A DNA stretch of 64,000 bases from Stakelama sediminis (GTDB lineage Bacteria > Pseudomonadota > Alphaproteobacteria > Sphingomonadales > Sphingomonadaceae): NCBI RefSeq assembly GCF_014199335.1, contig NZ_JACIJI010000001.1, positions 496,001 through 560,000 of the forward strand, in the 5' to 3' direction. A program made the translations under genes and the position numbers. The first letter of the stretch is position 1. Every line of letters starts with the position of its first letter. A model generated the notes under the pieces. It was not told the origin of the DNA. It was given only the letters and a program-made list of their open reading frames with translations, and did not search any database. Shown here in pieces: positions 1 through 9,048 of the stretch.

Positions 1-590
1 ACCGTTACCGGCACCTCAGCAACGCCATGATGTTCGACGGGCGCAACCTGTTCGGGCGGCAGATCGATGGCACTGGGCCATGGATGTTCCGATCCGTTGT
101 GCGAGCTGTCATAGTCAAAACCGAGATCGGACAACGCGGCCAGCGTGTCGTCATTCGCCGAATAGCTTCCCGACCGGAACGCGATGGGTTGCGGGGCACC
201 CGCTGCCACCAGCAGCTCCGTCGCACCCGCAATCAGATTGCGTTGTTCCTCATAGTTCAGTTCGGTCAGTTCGAAGGCCCCATGCGCCGCTCCGCCATCG
301 CCGACTTTTGCACCGCCCCAATTGGCATGGAGGTGAAGCTGCACCTCCTGCCCGGCGTCGAGAATGGTTTCGACAATCTGTCGAATCGGCTCCAGACCGT
401 AGAGAAGCGCCGGCATCGGATCGACGAAGAAGGTCGCTTTCAGATCATGTTCGGCCAGCTTTTCCAACTGCCAGGAAACCCCCACCCCCGCCGGTTCCAG
501 AGAGCGTTCGACAATCTCCTCCAGCGGCAGGTTGGCGGCATGATGCCGCCACGCCAGTTCGGTGTCGATCGTGAAAAATGCCTTTGCCAT
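1..590 (-). CDS. Polysaccharide deacetylase-like protein (NodB fold), C-terminus beyond window
   Basis: The frame opens at an ATG at 590 and stays open to the left edge, giving about 196 residues of N-terminus with the end missing. Motifs fit the NodB/polysaccharide deacetylase fold: FFTIDTEL near the start (metal-site Asp motif), KATFFVDPMP, a His-rich QLHLHANW in place of the usual HxxxH motif, and an Arg motif FRSGSYSANDD. Family members remove acetyl groups from N-acetylated sugars, but the spacing resembles the divergent alphaproteobacterial subgroup, so the substrate is unknown. No signal peptide is visible at this start. A purine-rich GGGG precedes the ATG. It is followed upstream by a hairpin that separates it from the transglutaminase gene. 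Confidence 0.7.
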   Translation of the reverse strand, partial: MAKAFFTIDTELAWRHHAANLPLEEIVERSLEPAGVGVSWQLEKLAEHDLKATFFVDPMPALLYGLEPIRQIVETILDAGQEVQLHLHANWGGAKVGDGGAAHGAFELTELNYEEQRNLIAGATELLVAAGAPQPIAFRSGSYSANDDTLAALSDLGFDYDSSHNGSEHPWPSAIDLPPEQVAPVEHHGVAEVPVT

Positions 591-661
591 CGGCCCCGTT
601 CATACCGGCAGGACATGAACAGATTGCAAAGACGGTCCGTAGGGTCTGGCCCGGTGAAAGC

Positions 662-690
662 GAGCCTCCCCGCTTTCGCGGGAAAGGCTC
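662..690 (-). terminator. Hairpin, possible terminator after the transglutaminase/TPR gene
   Basis: GAGCC...CCCGC and GCGGG...GGCTC form a stem of about 12 bp with two mismatches around a TTTC/GAAA tetraloop. It lies directly downstream of the minus-strand gene ending at 700. The T-tract after it on the minus strand is weak (GCTTTC), so termination may be partial. Confidence 0.5.
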
Positions 691-699
691 ACCCGAAAT

Positions 700-3504
700 T
701 CAGGGTTTGATCCCCCAGCGGGCATATTTCGTATCGATGGTCGGCTGAATCATCCGCGCCGCTTCCAGATCGGTTTTCGCCGCTTTGGCATCGCCCTGCT
801 GCATGCGGATGACACCGCGCATGTACCGGCTGGCGGAATGGTCCGGTGCGATGTTGATTGCCGCATTCAGGTCGGCGAGCGCATCGCTCATCCGCCCCAT
901 GCGGAAATAGACCATCGCCCGGCTGTCGAGCGCGGCGGCCGGGCTGTCGGCCAGCTCGATCGACTTGGTACAGTCCTTCAGTGCCGATGGCAGTTCGACC
1001 TTCATCGTGCCCTTCAGCCAGCAACGTTCGTTGAGCAGCGCCGGATTGCCGGGATTGGTCTTGATCTCTCCATCCAGCGCCGACAGGGCGTCATCCACCT
1101 TGCCGTCGCGCGCCAGCACATCGGCCTTCGCCATCACGAACTGCCGCTTGTCCTTGCCGCCCAGCGCAATCCGCTGATCGGCGATCTCCAACGCCTTGTC
1201 CGGCTGATTGAGGTCGGAATAAAGCGCCACAAGCTCGGATTCGATACTGGCGGAACCGGGATTGAGCTGTTGCGCCTTCAACAGGTCGGCCAGTGCCTTT
1301 TGCCGTTCGCCCATGTTGGCCAGCAAGCGCGACCGCCACTGATAGTTATCGGCGTCGGGTGACAGTTCGATCACCTTGTTGATGTCCGTCAGCGCGTCCT
1401 GCCAGTCATAGACACGAATGAAGAATTGCGCGCGCTCGGTATAACGGTTGGCCTTGTCATCGCTGTCGGCCTGCGCAATCCGCTTCGTAAAGGCGGCACG
1501 CAACGGCTCCAGACGATGGCCGCTCTTGTCCGCCATCACCTGCTTCCACAGCGCCGGATAATCGGCAGGGGCCACCCCGCGCAGCAGCCGGGTCTTGGCC
1601 AGTGCAACCTTTGAACGTGTATCGGCAATATCCGCCGCCGGAATTTCTCCGCCCTTGGTGAAGGCGCTGTCGGTGACCGTCAGCACCCCGTCCTTCAGGC
1701 TGGTCTGGCGATTGAGCGTATATCCGGCAAGTTGCGCGGGCAGCGTGGTATCGCCGTCCAGCGTAAAGCCCTTCCCGCCATCGGGCAGAATGACCTTCGT
1801 CTCCACTACGCGACCGTCGGGATCGCCCAGCGCCACCGGAATATCGCGCCATGCCACCCGTGTGCGGTCGGGCGAAAAGCTGATCGACGACACCGCCTGA
1901 TCCAGCGTCGTGCGATACCGGTCGTCGCTCTTGTTCCAGTCGGGATCGGCAATGCCGGTGACATGCAGTGTGACCGTTCCGGCATCGTCATTGGGGGTCA
2001 GCGCGCTGCCAGTCCGGTAATTGGTGCCGAGATAGCTGTCGATCAACGACCCGACCATCTTGTCCTTGTGATCAGCATCCGCCTGATTCCATGCGGTCGT
2101 CAGCATTTCCGCGATCGACCCATGCAGCGTCATGTCCATCGTGTAGAGGCTCGGCAGATTGATCCCCGCCGTCTCGTCCAGCGTCATCGCCACCTTCACC
2201 GATGGCCGTCCCGGCACCCGCATCGGGATCGGCATCAGTTTCGCGCCATCGGGGCGAATGGGCAGCACCTCATGAAAATCGGGTGTGTCCATGATATCGG
2301 CCAGCCGGTCTCCGGTGCGCGTGCCGTCGAGCCACAGCGATTGCCCGTCAATGGTCGCACGCACCAGCACATGATCGAACGCCAGCGGATCGGGCAGCCG
2401 CTCGACCAGCGTACCGCCCAGCTTGCTGCTGGCCATCACAGGTTCGGCCTCGATCCCCATATCGCGCAACATGGCAAGCAGCAGCAGCGTCTTCGCCTTG
2501 CAATCGCCATAGCGCAGCTTCCAGGTGTCCGCCGGGGTCTGCGGCACGTAATTGCCGCCGGCCATGCCGTTGAAAAGATAGCGGATATTGTCCTGCACCA
2601 CGCGCAGTGCCATGGCGGCGCGCACTTTCTGGTCGGTCGTTTTCTTCTCGATTGCCGCAACCTCGGCAGCAATCGGGCCATCGGGTGCGATCAGCCCGTC
2701 GGTCTTGTAGAGCGGTGCCATCACCTTCGACACCGATTGCCAGTCGGCGAAACTGCCCGCCTCAAGGATCGGCAGCCGCTGATACCGCTGCGGCACATCG
2801 TCCGGCAGTTCCGGCGCCTTGTCGAGCGGCAGTTGCACCTGCACCGTCGAATAGCCGTTATCGTCGACGACCTGAGGATGCTGGTCTTTGTCCTGCAACT
2901 TCCAGTGGATCGCCTCCCCCTTCGGCCAGGACAGGATGGCGCGGGCAAAACCGACGCGCACCGGCTTTGAAATCAGCGGCACCGCCGTCTGGACATTGCC
3001 TTTCAGCGCCGGGTCTTTGACGGTGATCGACGCGACGACATGCAGCACGTCCCCGACACGCAGACCCTGTACCGGCATGGTCGCGGTCAGGATGCCGGTG
3101 AGTTCGTATCGTTCCAGTTGCTGTTCACGGCGCAGCACCGTGAACTTGCTGCCGTTGTCCAGCACGTTGATGTGTTTGCCGTCGCGCAGGATTTCGACCT
3201 TGTGAATGATCAGGTCGCCCGAATCCGGCTTCCACGGCAGGGTCAGCGTACCGACCTGAGTCAGCACCTGATTGCTGGCGATGCGGATTGCGGTGTCGGT
3301 ATAGGACCAGACCTCCCCCTTCTCCAGCCGCTGCTGCTGATCGCTGCGCAACAGGATGGGGGATGCATCGGTCAGCTTCGTGCTGTCGATCGGCGGCGCC
3401 GGTTTCACCCATTTCGGCGCTGGTGCATAGACCGGCTTTTCTCCGGCCCAGGCGGCGGTCGCACTGACCAACATGGTGGTGACCGCCAAACCCCTCAACA
3501 ACAT
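700..3504 (-). CDS. DUF3857 / transglutaminase-like protein with C-terminal TPR repeats, exported
   Basis: The 934-residue protein begins with a signal peptide (cleavage near AAWAG, residues 17-21). A DUF3857-type beta domain spans roughly residues 50-250. A transglutaminase core follows, with the likely triad Cys335 (in LRYGDCKAKT), His378 (FDHVLV) and Asp393 (WLDGT). The last 250 residues are TPR-like helical repeats. Proteins of this build are common in sphingomonads and related bacteria; the catalytic domain could be a peptidase or cross-linking enzyme, and no substrate is established. Residues 400-680 look like a second beta-rich region. The gene stands alone between uvrC and the deacetylase. 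The start gives a clean signal peptide. Confidence 0.85.
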   Translation of the reverse strand: MLLRGLAVTTMLVSATAAWAGEKPVYAPAPKWVKPAPPIDSTKLTDASPILLRSDQQQRLEKGEVWSYTDTAIRIASNQVLTQVGTLTLPWKPDSGDLIIHKVEILRDGKHINVLDNGSKFTVLRREQQLERYELTGILTATMPVQGLRVGDVLHVVASITVKDPALKGNVQTAVPLISKPVRVGFARAILSWPKGEAIHWKLQDKDQHPQVVDDNGYSTVQVQLPLDKAPELPDDVPQRYQRLPILEAGSFADWQSVSKVMAPLYKTDGLIAPDGPIAAEVAAIEKKTTDQKVRAAMALRVVQDNIRYLFNGMAGGNYVPQTPADTWKLRYGDCKAKTLLLLAMLRDMGIEAEPVMASSKLGGTLVERLPDPLAFDHVLVRATIDGQSLWLDGTRTGDRLADIMDTPDFHEVLPIRPDGAKLMPIPMRVPGRPSVKVAMTLDETAGINLPSLYTMDMTLHGSIAEMLTTAWNQADADHKDKMVGSLIDSYLGTNYRTGSALTPNDDAGTVTLHVTGIADPDWNKSDDRYRTTLDQAVSSISFSPDRTRVAWRDIPVALGDPDGRVVETKVILPDGGKGFTLDGDTTLPAQLAGYTLNRQTSLKDGVLTVTDSAFTKGGEIPAADIADTRSKVALAKTRLLRGVAPADYPALWKQVMADKSGHRLEPLRAAFTKRIAQADSDDKANRYTERAQFFIRVYDWQDALTDINKVIELSPDADNYQWRSRLLANMGERQKALADLLKAQQLNPGSASIESELVALYSDLNQPDKALEIADQRIALGGKDKRQFVMAKADVLARDGKVDDALSALDGEIKTNPGNPALLNERCWLKGTMKVELPSALKDCTKSIELADSPAAALDSRAMVYFRMGRMSDALADLNAAINIAPDHSASRYMRGVIRMQQGDAKAAKTDLEAARMIQPTIDTKYARWGIKP

Positions 3505-3635
3505 ATACTGCTCCCCGTATTTTCAGCACAGCCTATCGCGCCGCTGCGATCAGGCAAGTGAAAAGCCTGTGCAGAATCAATTGAGAAATCATGACTGCCG
3601 AAGGCAACGGTTGCACGCTGCCAGAAAGCCGCATC

Positions 3636-5582
3636 CTACCGCGCATGATAGAAATCATAGACCTGCTGTGCCACACCTTTGCTGACGCCCGGCGCGCGTT
3701 GCAGATCGTCGAGACTGGCGTTACGCACCGCGCGCGCGGTGCCGAAATGCATCAGCAGTGCTTTCTTGCGTGCCGGGCCGATGCCGGGCACCTCATCGAG
3801 CGGGGACGCGCCCATCGCCTTTGCCCGTTTCTGCCGATGCGCGCCGATGGCGAAGCGGTGCACCTCGTCGCGTAATCGTTGCAGATAGAACAGCACCGGC
3901 GAATTGACCGGCAGCGTCAGTTCGCGCCCGTCCATCAGGTGAAATATCTCCCGCCCCTCGCGTCCGTGATGCGGTCCCTTGGCCACGCCGACCAGATTGA
4001 CGTCCTCGATCCCAATTTCCTCCAGCACGCCCATCACCGCGTTCAACTGCCCGCGTCCGCCGTCGATCAGCACCAGATCGGGCCAGTCGCCGCGGTCGCG
4101 ATCCGGGTCTTCCGCCTGTGCGCGCGCGAAGCGGCGTTCGAACACCTCCCGCATCATCGCATAATCGTCGCCGGGTTCGGTTTCCTTCCGTTTGATATTG
4201 AACTTGCGATACTGGCCCTTGCGAAACCCTTCCGGCCCCGCGACCACCATCGCGCCCAGTGCATTCGTACCCTGAATATGGCTGTTGTCGTATACCTCTA
4301 TCCGGTCGGGAGGGCCGTCCAGTTCGAACAGGTCCGCCACCTCGCGCAGCAATTTCGCCTGTGTCGTGCTTTCCGCCAACCGCCGGTCGAGCGCCTCCAC
4401 CGCGTTGCGGGTCGCCTGATCGATCAGCTTGCGGCGACTCCCGCGCTGCGGCACCGAAATCGCCACCTTGTGTCCCGCACGCTCGCCCAGCGCTTCGGCC
4501 AGCAGGTCGCCGTCGCTCAGGATGCGGTCGAGCAGGAGCGTGCGCGGCGGCGGCACCTCCTCATAAAACTGGGTGAGGAAGCTTTGCAGCACCTCTTCCT
4601 CCGGCACATCGCCGGCATGGCGCGGAAAGAAGCTGCGATGTCCCCAATTCTGCCCGCCGCGAATGAAAAACGCCTGAATGCCGGTCGCGCCTTCCTTCAT
4701 CGCCATGGCGAAAATATCGGCGTCCCCCACTCCCTCGGCATTGATCGCCTGACTGCCCTGAATGAAGGTCAGCGCCTTCAGCCGGTCGCGCAGAATCGCG
4801 GCATGTTCGAAATCAAGGTTTTCAGCCGCCGCCTCCATCTGCGCGCCCAGCTTTTCCTGCACGCTGGTCGATTTCCCCGCGAGGAAGTCCTTCGCATCGC
4901 TGACCAGCTCGGCATACCCCGCCGCATCGATCCGCCCGACGCACGGTGCCGAGCAACGCTTGATCTGATAGAGCAGGCAGGGCCGGTCGCGATTGTTGAA
5001 GAAGCTGTCGGTGCACGACCGCAACAGGAACAGTTTCTGCAAGGCATTCAGCGTGTTGTTGACCGATCCGGCGCTGGCGAACGGGCCGTAATAATTACCC
5101 TTCGCCCGCCGCGCGCCGCGATGTTTCTGGATGCGCGGAAAATCATGATCGGCACGCAACAGGATGAAGGGGAAACTTTTATCGTCGCGCAGCAGTACGT
5201 TGTAGGCGGGGCGGTAGCGCTTGATAAGCTGCGCCTCCAGCAGTAGCGCCTCCGCCTCATTGTTCGTTGTGACGATGGTCATGTCGCGGGTCTGCGCGAC
5301 CATGCGCTGCAACCGCTTCGGCAGGCGATTGACCTGTACATAGTTGGTGACGCGGTTTTTCAGCGCCCGCGCCTTGCCGACATACAGCACGTCACCCCGC
5401 GCATCGAGCATCCGATAGACGCCGGGCCGCGCGGGCAGCGTGTTCAGTACATTGCGGATTGCCGCCACCCCGGCTTCCAGATCGGGCTGCTCCGACCCGC
5501 GCACGGTATAGGTCTGCTTCTCCTCATTGAAGCGGGAGGCAGCGTTGGGCAGATCGGGGCGGTCGGCTTTACTGGGCGGCAT
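3636..5582 (-). CDS. uvrC: Excinuclease ABC subunit C
   Basis: UvrC makes the dual incisions in nucleotide excision repair after UvrAB has located the lesion. The 648-residue protein shows the expected order: an N-terminal GIY-YIG nuclease (PGVYRM...DVLYVGKA, residues about 54-75), a Cys cluster (RPCLLYQIKRCSAPC), a UVR motif that binds UvrB (EAAAENLDFEHAAILRDRL), an RNase H-like C-terminal nuclease (IEVYDNSHIQG and LVLIDGGRGQL), and a tandem helix-hairpin-helix at the end (VPGIGPARKKALL and APGVSKGVAQQV). Length is normal for the family with about 40 extra N-terminal residues. The ribosome site before the chosen ATG is weak, so the start could be slightly internal. No SOS box was recognised upstream. 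Confidence 0.96.
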   Translation of the reverse strand: MPPSKADRPDLPNAASRFNEEKQTYTVRGSEQPDLEAGVAAIRNVLNTLPARPGVYRMLDARGDVLYVGKARALKNRVTNYVQVNRLPKRLQRMVAQTRDMTIVTTNNEAEALLLEAQLIKRYRPAYNVLLRDDKSFPFILLRADHDFPRIQKHRGARRAKGNYYGPFASAGSVNNTLNALQKLFLLRSCTDSFFNNRDRPCLLYQIKRCSAPCVGRIDAAGYAELVSDAKDFLAGKSTSVQEKLGAQMEAAAENLDFEHAAILRDRLKALTFIQGSQAINAEGVGDADIFAMAMKEGATGIQAFFIRGGQNWGHRSFFPRHAGDVPEEEVLQSFLTQFYEEVPPPRTLLLDRILSDGDLLAEALGERAGHKVAISVPQRGSRRKLIDQATRNAVEALDRRLAESTTQAKLLREVADLFELDGPPDRIEVYDNSHIQGTNALGAMVVAGPEGFRKGQYRKFNIKRKETEPGDDYAMMREVFERRFARAQAEDPDRDRGDWPDLVLIDGGRGQLNAVMGVLEEIGIEDVNLVGVAKGPHHGREGREIFHLMDGRELTLPVNSPVLFYLQRLRDEVHRFAIGAHRQKRAKAMGASPLDEVPGIGPARKKALLMHFGTARAVRNASLDDLQRAPGVSKGVAQQVYDFYHAR

Positions 5583-5644
5583 GAAAACTATGTAATGGCA
5601 AGCATCATCGGCGGGAAGCCGTGCACCACCCGCCAGCCACGCAA

Positions 5645-5983
5645 TTACTGGATCGCGGCCAGATCCTTCGCAACCTTATGCATCATTGCATCGGTAAGCT
5701 GACCGCCGGTCATAGGCTGAAACTTGCGCAGGCTCATAGCCTTGAACTTGTCGAGATTTTCGTCGGTGCTCAGCCCCGGCAAATCCTTGTCGAGCACCGC
5801 TCGCGACCGCTTGTCCGCGATCAGCGTCTCGATGGGCGTATCCAGCGTAAACAGCGACATCTGAAATCCGGCATCGGCGGATTCAGGGGTCTTTGCGGGC
5901 TTTTGCGCAGCATCCTGAGCAAAGGCGGGCACCGTGGTAACGGCCATCAGTAACGGCAAGACGACAAACAACTTCATAACCAT
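5645..5983 (-). CDS. Small secreted protein of unknown function
   Basis: This 112-residue protein starts with a clear signal peptide (hydrophobic core LFVVLPLLMAV, cleavage near AFAQ). The mature part is short, helical and contains FKAMSLRKFQPMTGG and a basic C-terminus. I do not recognise a named domain; the pattern resembles small conserved periplasmic proteins of sphingomonads. A second in-frame ATG two codons in (5977) is an equally good start. It lies between uvrC and the OpgH-like gene on the same strand, with about 60 bp to uvrC, so co-transcription with uvrC is possible. Confidence 0.6.
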   Translation of the reverse strand: MVMKLFVVLPLLMAVTTVPAFAQDAAQKPAKTPESADAGFQMSLFTLDTPIETLIADKRSRAVLDKDLPGLSTDENLDKFKAMSLRKFQPMTGGQLTDAMMHKVAKDLAAIQ

Positions 5984-6069
5984 ATACTCTCAACAAACCG
6001 CACGCGGGGCGCGGCAACCACAAACCGCTTTTAGCCCGCCAAAGGTTCCACGGCAAAGCCGCAATGACA

Positions 6070-7836
6070 CTACTTGTAAATCGGGCTGAGATTGTCGGCG
6101 GAAATCCGGCTTCCCGGCAGTGCCATACCGATGAAAAGCCCCGCGCGCCCCGCCCGGACGCCCAGCGCCGGGTCGGCAGTCCACTTCACGAGCCACGGAG
6201 CGCATATCAGGCTCAGCATCACCGGCGACAGCCATGCCGCCAGTATCGGCGCGCGCGGGATCAGGGTAAGCAGCAACAGCCCGAATGCGAGATACCAGCG
6301 ATATTGCGCCATCACCTCTCCCATCGGCGGTTTGTGATCGCCCTGCTTTCGGCAGAATTCGGATAGTAACGTTTCGGCCAGATCGATGGCCCGGCTTACC
6401 ATCCATACAGGCGCCGACAGAAGGGACAGGCACCATTCAGCCGACAGGGATCGCAGGGTCGCACGGCCGCCACCAAACTGGCCGCGCCGTTCGCCCGAAA
6501 CCATCGTCCAGACAGTGGCCAGAACCTTTGGCAACCATAGCAGAAGCAGCAACGATATGGTCATCCATAGCAACGTTCCCATCGGCATGTTGCGCCGGAC
6601 CATCGCGCTGATCCAGACCATACCCAGCGTCGCCAGCCACAGCAGTGACGCCCCATAGGCTGCCATCGTCCGCAACATCGGCATACTGCCTGAAACACTG
6701 AAGCCCGGCGCATCGGACAGCCGGAACAGTGCCAGTCGTCCCGTCAGCTTCTGGCGATCGAATACGGCCTGATCGGGCATGGTCGGCGACCATTCACGAT
6801 AGCTGCCGTCCATCACCACTATATGCGTTTCCCAGCCGCGCCAGCGCAATAAGGATGCCACCGCCGGATCGCTGCTGCTTGCAGTCCTTTCGAAGCGCAA
6901 TTTACCCGTCGCCGCCGGAAGCGATGCGCCGCAACTTTGGGCATAGGCACGGGTACGGATCATCGCATTGGTACCCTGAAAGGCTGCCTCCTGTCCCGAC
7001 CACCACAATATTCCCGCCGTGCTCAGGGGAGCATAAAGACGATCGGCGAACTGCTGCCATCGCTGGAACAGGGTGCGCCCCTCGATGATCGTCGGCACGG
7101 TCTGCAACAATCCGATCGATGGCCGTTCCTGCATGATCGCGGCCAGACCGATCATGGCCCGCCCGCTCATCAGGCTATCGGCGTCGAGTATCAGCATATG
7201 ATCGTAACCGCCGCCGAAGCTGCGCACCCATGCCGTGATACCGTCGACTGAATCGGATAACGTTGGCGAGTGCTTACGATAATAGACCGGCACGGGGGAA
7301 CGCACCGCCAGTTTTTCCCATGCGCCCCGCTCCGCCGCATCCTTTTCATCGGTAGATTCGCTTAAAACGAAAAAGCAGAAACTGTCATACCCCTGCGCGC
7401 GCGACAGTGACCGGATCATCGCGGCGATCCGGGTAAACACCGCATCAGCATCCTGATCGCAGATCGAAACCAGCACCGCCGTCCGTGCCACCAGATCGCC
7501 GCGTGGCCGCAGCAACGGCACAAAGGCGGGATGCTTGCCCTGAGCAACCATCGTCACAAATCCGGCCAGTGCCTCGGCACAACCGAACCCGGCACCGGCG
7601 AACAGCGGGAAAAACAGGGCCGGAAGGGCGACATCCCCAACCTGCCACCCGTCACGGAGCAAGGCGATAGCGAATGCCGATGTTGCCGCTATTGCCAGCA
7701 CCAACGCGATGCCCAGCAACGCCGCCCGCCGCACGATCAGATATCGGGGCGGCCGATATGCTTCGGCCATCACCTGCGACACCTGTCCCGGCATATCGAG
7801 CGGCGACTCCAGCGGAAGAAGCGGCGGCCGGGTCAT
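6070..7836 (-). CDS. OpgH/MdoH-like membrane glucosyltransferase, divergent
   Basis: The 588-residue protein resembles OpgH, the inner-membrane GT2 enzyme that builds periplasmic glucans. It has two N-terminal membrane helices, a cytoplasmic catalytic domain beginning near RTAVLVSICDQD (residue 118) with LILDADSLMSG (DAD at 218-220), and several C-terminal membrane helices. It is shorter than enterobacterial OpgH (847 residues). Several residues normally conserved are changed. The KSGN segment after the RRR run is replaced by TLSDS, GHNAIIR is GTNAMIR, SHDFVEAA is SSDPAVAS, and the RDRRW acceptor/product motif near residue 360 reads FDRQKL. No opgG lies beside it. It may be a specialised or impaired homologue. 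The start has a weak ribosome site. Confidence 0.75.
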   Translation of the reverse strand: MTRPPLLPLESPLDMPGQVSQVMAEAYRPPRYLIVRRAALLGIALVLAIAATSAFAIALLRDGWQVGDVALPALFFPLFAGAGFGCAEALAGFVTMVAQGKHPAFVPLLRPRGDLVARTAVLVSICDQDADAVFTRIAAMIRSLSRAQGYDSFCFFVLSESTDEKDAAERGAWEKLAVRSPVPVYYRKHSPTLSDSVDGITAWVRSFGGGYDHMLILDADSLMSGRAMIGLAAIMQERPSIGLLQTVPTIIEGRTLFQRWQQFADRLYAPLSTAGILWWSGQEAAFQGTNAMIRTRAYAQSCGASLPAATGKLRFERTASSSDPAVASLLRWRGWETHIVVMDGSYREWSPTMPDQAVFDRQKLTGRLALFRLSDAPGFSVSGSMPMLRTMAAYGASLLWLATLGMVWISAMVRRNMPMGTLLWMTISLLLLLWLPKVLATVWTMVSGERRGQFGGGRATLRSLSAEWCLSLLSAPVWMVSRAIDLAETLLSEFCRKQGDHKPPMGEVMAQYRWYLAFGLLLLTLIPRAPILAAWLSPVMLSLICAPWLVKWTADPALGVRAGRAGLFIGMALPGSRISADNLSPIYK

Positions 7837-8060
7837 CGGACAGAAAGCACAACATATGGCGCGCCCGACCGTCGGCCCCGTGCCGCCATTCCATCAACTG
7901 CCCGCATCCATCCGCCTGATCGTTGTCGCACTGCTTGCCCTATGCCGACATCGCACAGTCGGCAGCACGGCATTGTATCGCTCCATGCGGCAACGATTCA
8001 GATATTACGGGGTAATCGAGGGGCAGTTCCCATAAATTGCGTGCACAAAGACCGTACGGC

Positions 8061-8381
8061 CTAACTCGCCGAGGTCAGTTTGGCACCCACCACGCCGATC
8101 ACGATGAGCGCGAGGAACAGCGCCTGTACACCCGACACCTTATCACCGAACAGCACCGCGCCGCCGATAATCACGCCGACCGCTCCCAGCCCGGTCCAGA
8201 CCGCATAAGCGGTGCCCGCCGGGATTCCGCGCATGGCAAGCGCCAGCAGCCCCATATTCACGAAAGACAGGACGATGGGCACGATCGACACCATCCAGTT
8301 CCCTGCCGTCGATGCCCATTTGAGGCTCAGTGCCCAGCTGATTTCGGTGAATACGGCGATTCCCAATATGATCCAGGCCAT
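8061..8381 (-). CDS. SMR family exporter, guanidinium (Gdx/SugE) type
   Basis: This 106-residue protein has four membrane helices and the small-multidrug-resistance signature. Glu13 is the proton/substrate carboxylate, Trp16 lies in TEISWA, and Trp62 in AYAVWTGLGAVG. The E-x-x-W spacing and AYAVWTG segment match the Gdx (formerly SugE) branch, which exports guanidinium, better than the EmrE branch. Position 42 is Asn where Gdx proteins often have Ser. There is no guanidine riboswitch: only about 30 bp separate the start codon from the terminator of the ATP synthase operon, so expression may come from read-through. The ribosome site is a GGAG about nine bases upstream. Confidence 0.85.
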   Translation of the reverse strand: MAWIILGIAVFTEISWALSLKWASTAGNWMVSIVPIVLSFVNMGLLALAMRGIPAGTAYAVWTGLGAVGVIIGGAVLFGDKVSGVQALFLALIVIGVVGAKLTSAS

Positions 8382-8410
8382 GCAAGCGGCTCCGTGCAGC
8401 TAATCAATCA

Positions 8411-8443
8411 ATAAAGAAGCCGCCCGCCGAAGGGCGAGCGGCT
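8411..8443 (-). terminator. Terminator of the atp F0 operon
   Basis: On the minus strand AGCCGCTCGC and GCGGGCGGCT pair over 10 bp (one G-T) around a 6-base loop, followed by TCTTTATT. It lies 34 bp past the atpF stop codon and 30 bp before the exporter start codon. Confidence 0.85.
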
Positions 8444-8476
8444 GATAGGCAACGGGGCATGAAACGCCCCGGAAAA

Positions 8477-9046
8477 TTAATTGAGGCGGTTCAGCCCCGC
8501 AATGGTGCGGTCGACCAGCGCCTTGTCGGCGTCGGCACCGTGTTTCTGCGCGATGATCGTCCCGGCGGCCTTGGCGGCGGCTTCGGCGGCGGTCGCGCGT
8601 ACTTCCGCCAACGCCTGACGCTCGGCAGCCTCGATCTTGTCCTCGGCCATCTTGGCGCGCCGGACAGTCAGCTCAGCGGCGTCCTTTTCGGCCTTGGCCA
8701 GCATCGCCTTCGCCTCTTCCTCGGCATGGGCGATGATCGCATCGGCATCGCCAGCACTCGCGGCATGACGCGCCCTGGCATCGGCAAGCAGCTTCTCGGC
8801 CTCGGCTCGGATAGCCTTGGCTTCTTCAAGCTGCTGCTTCGCCTCGGCAATGCGCTTGTCCAGCGCATCCGCGATCAGGCGATGAAATTTGAACTTGGTG
8901 AACGCCAGGATCAGGAAGATCGTGATCCCGACATAGACCCAGCCCTCGGCGCTCAGACCCAGCAGTTCGGGTCCGTGCGCTCCGTGTCCTACTGTCTGAT
9001 GTGCGTCGATTGCGTCCACCACATGTTCCGTATTGACCATCATCAT
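8477..9046 (-). CDS. atpF: ATP synthase F0 subunit b
   Basis: Subunit b forms half of the peripheral stalk that holds F1 to the membrane. The 189-residue protein has one membrane helix (VYVGITIFLILAFTKF, residues about 37-53) and a long charged, Ala/Glu-rich coiled coil. It is the last F0 gene in the order a-c-b'-b usual for alphaproteobacteria, two bases after the b' stop codon. The longer N-terminal segment before the helix fits b rather than b'. Three successive ATG codons (9046, 9043, 9040) make the exact start uncertain by one or two residues. The operon terminator follows. Confidence 0.92.
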   Translation of the reverse strand: MMMVNTEHVVDAIDAHQTVGHGAHGPELLGLSAEGWVYVGITIFLILAFTKFKFHRLIADALDKRIAEAKQQLEEAKAIRAEAEKLLADARARHAASAGDADAIIAHAEEEAKAMLAKAEKDAAELTVRRAKMAEDKIEAAERQALAEVRATAAEAAAKAAGTIIAQKHGADADKALVDRTIAGLNRLN

Positions 9047-9048
9047 CG

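Noticed and set aside
1732-2970. Open frame of about 410 codons on the plus strand opposite the transglutaminase gene
   Set aside because: Same reason: no recognisable domain and a clear gene opposite.
3879-5246. Open frame of about 450 codons on the plus strand opposite uvrC
   Set aside because: The composition is His/Arg/Gln-rich as expected for a shadow of a real gene; uvrC is clear on the other strand.
8382-8476. Possible guanidine riboswitch ahead of the SMR exporter
   Set aside because: The space is filled by the atp terminator; none of the known aptamer motifs is visible.
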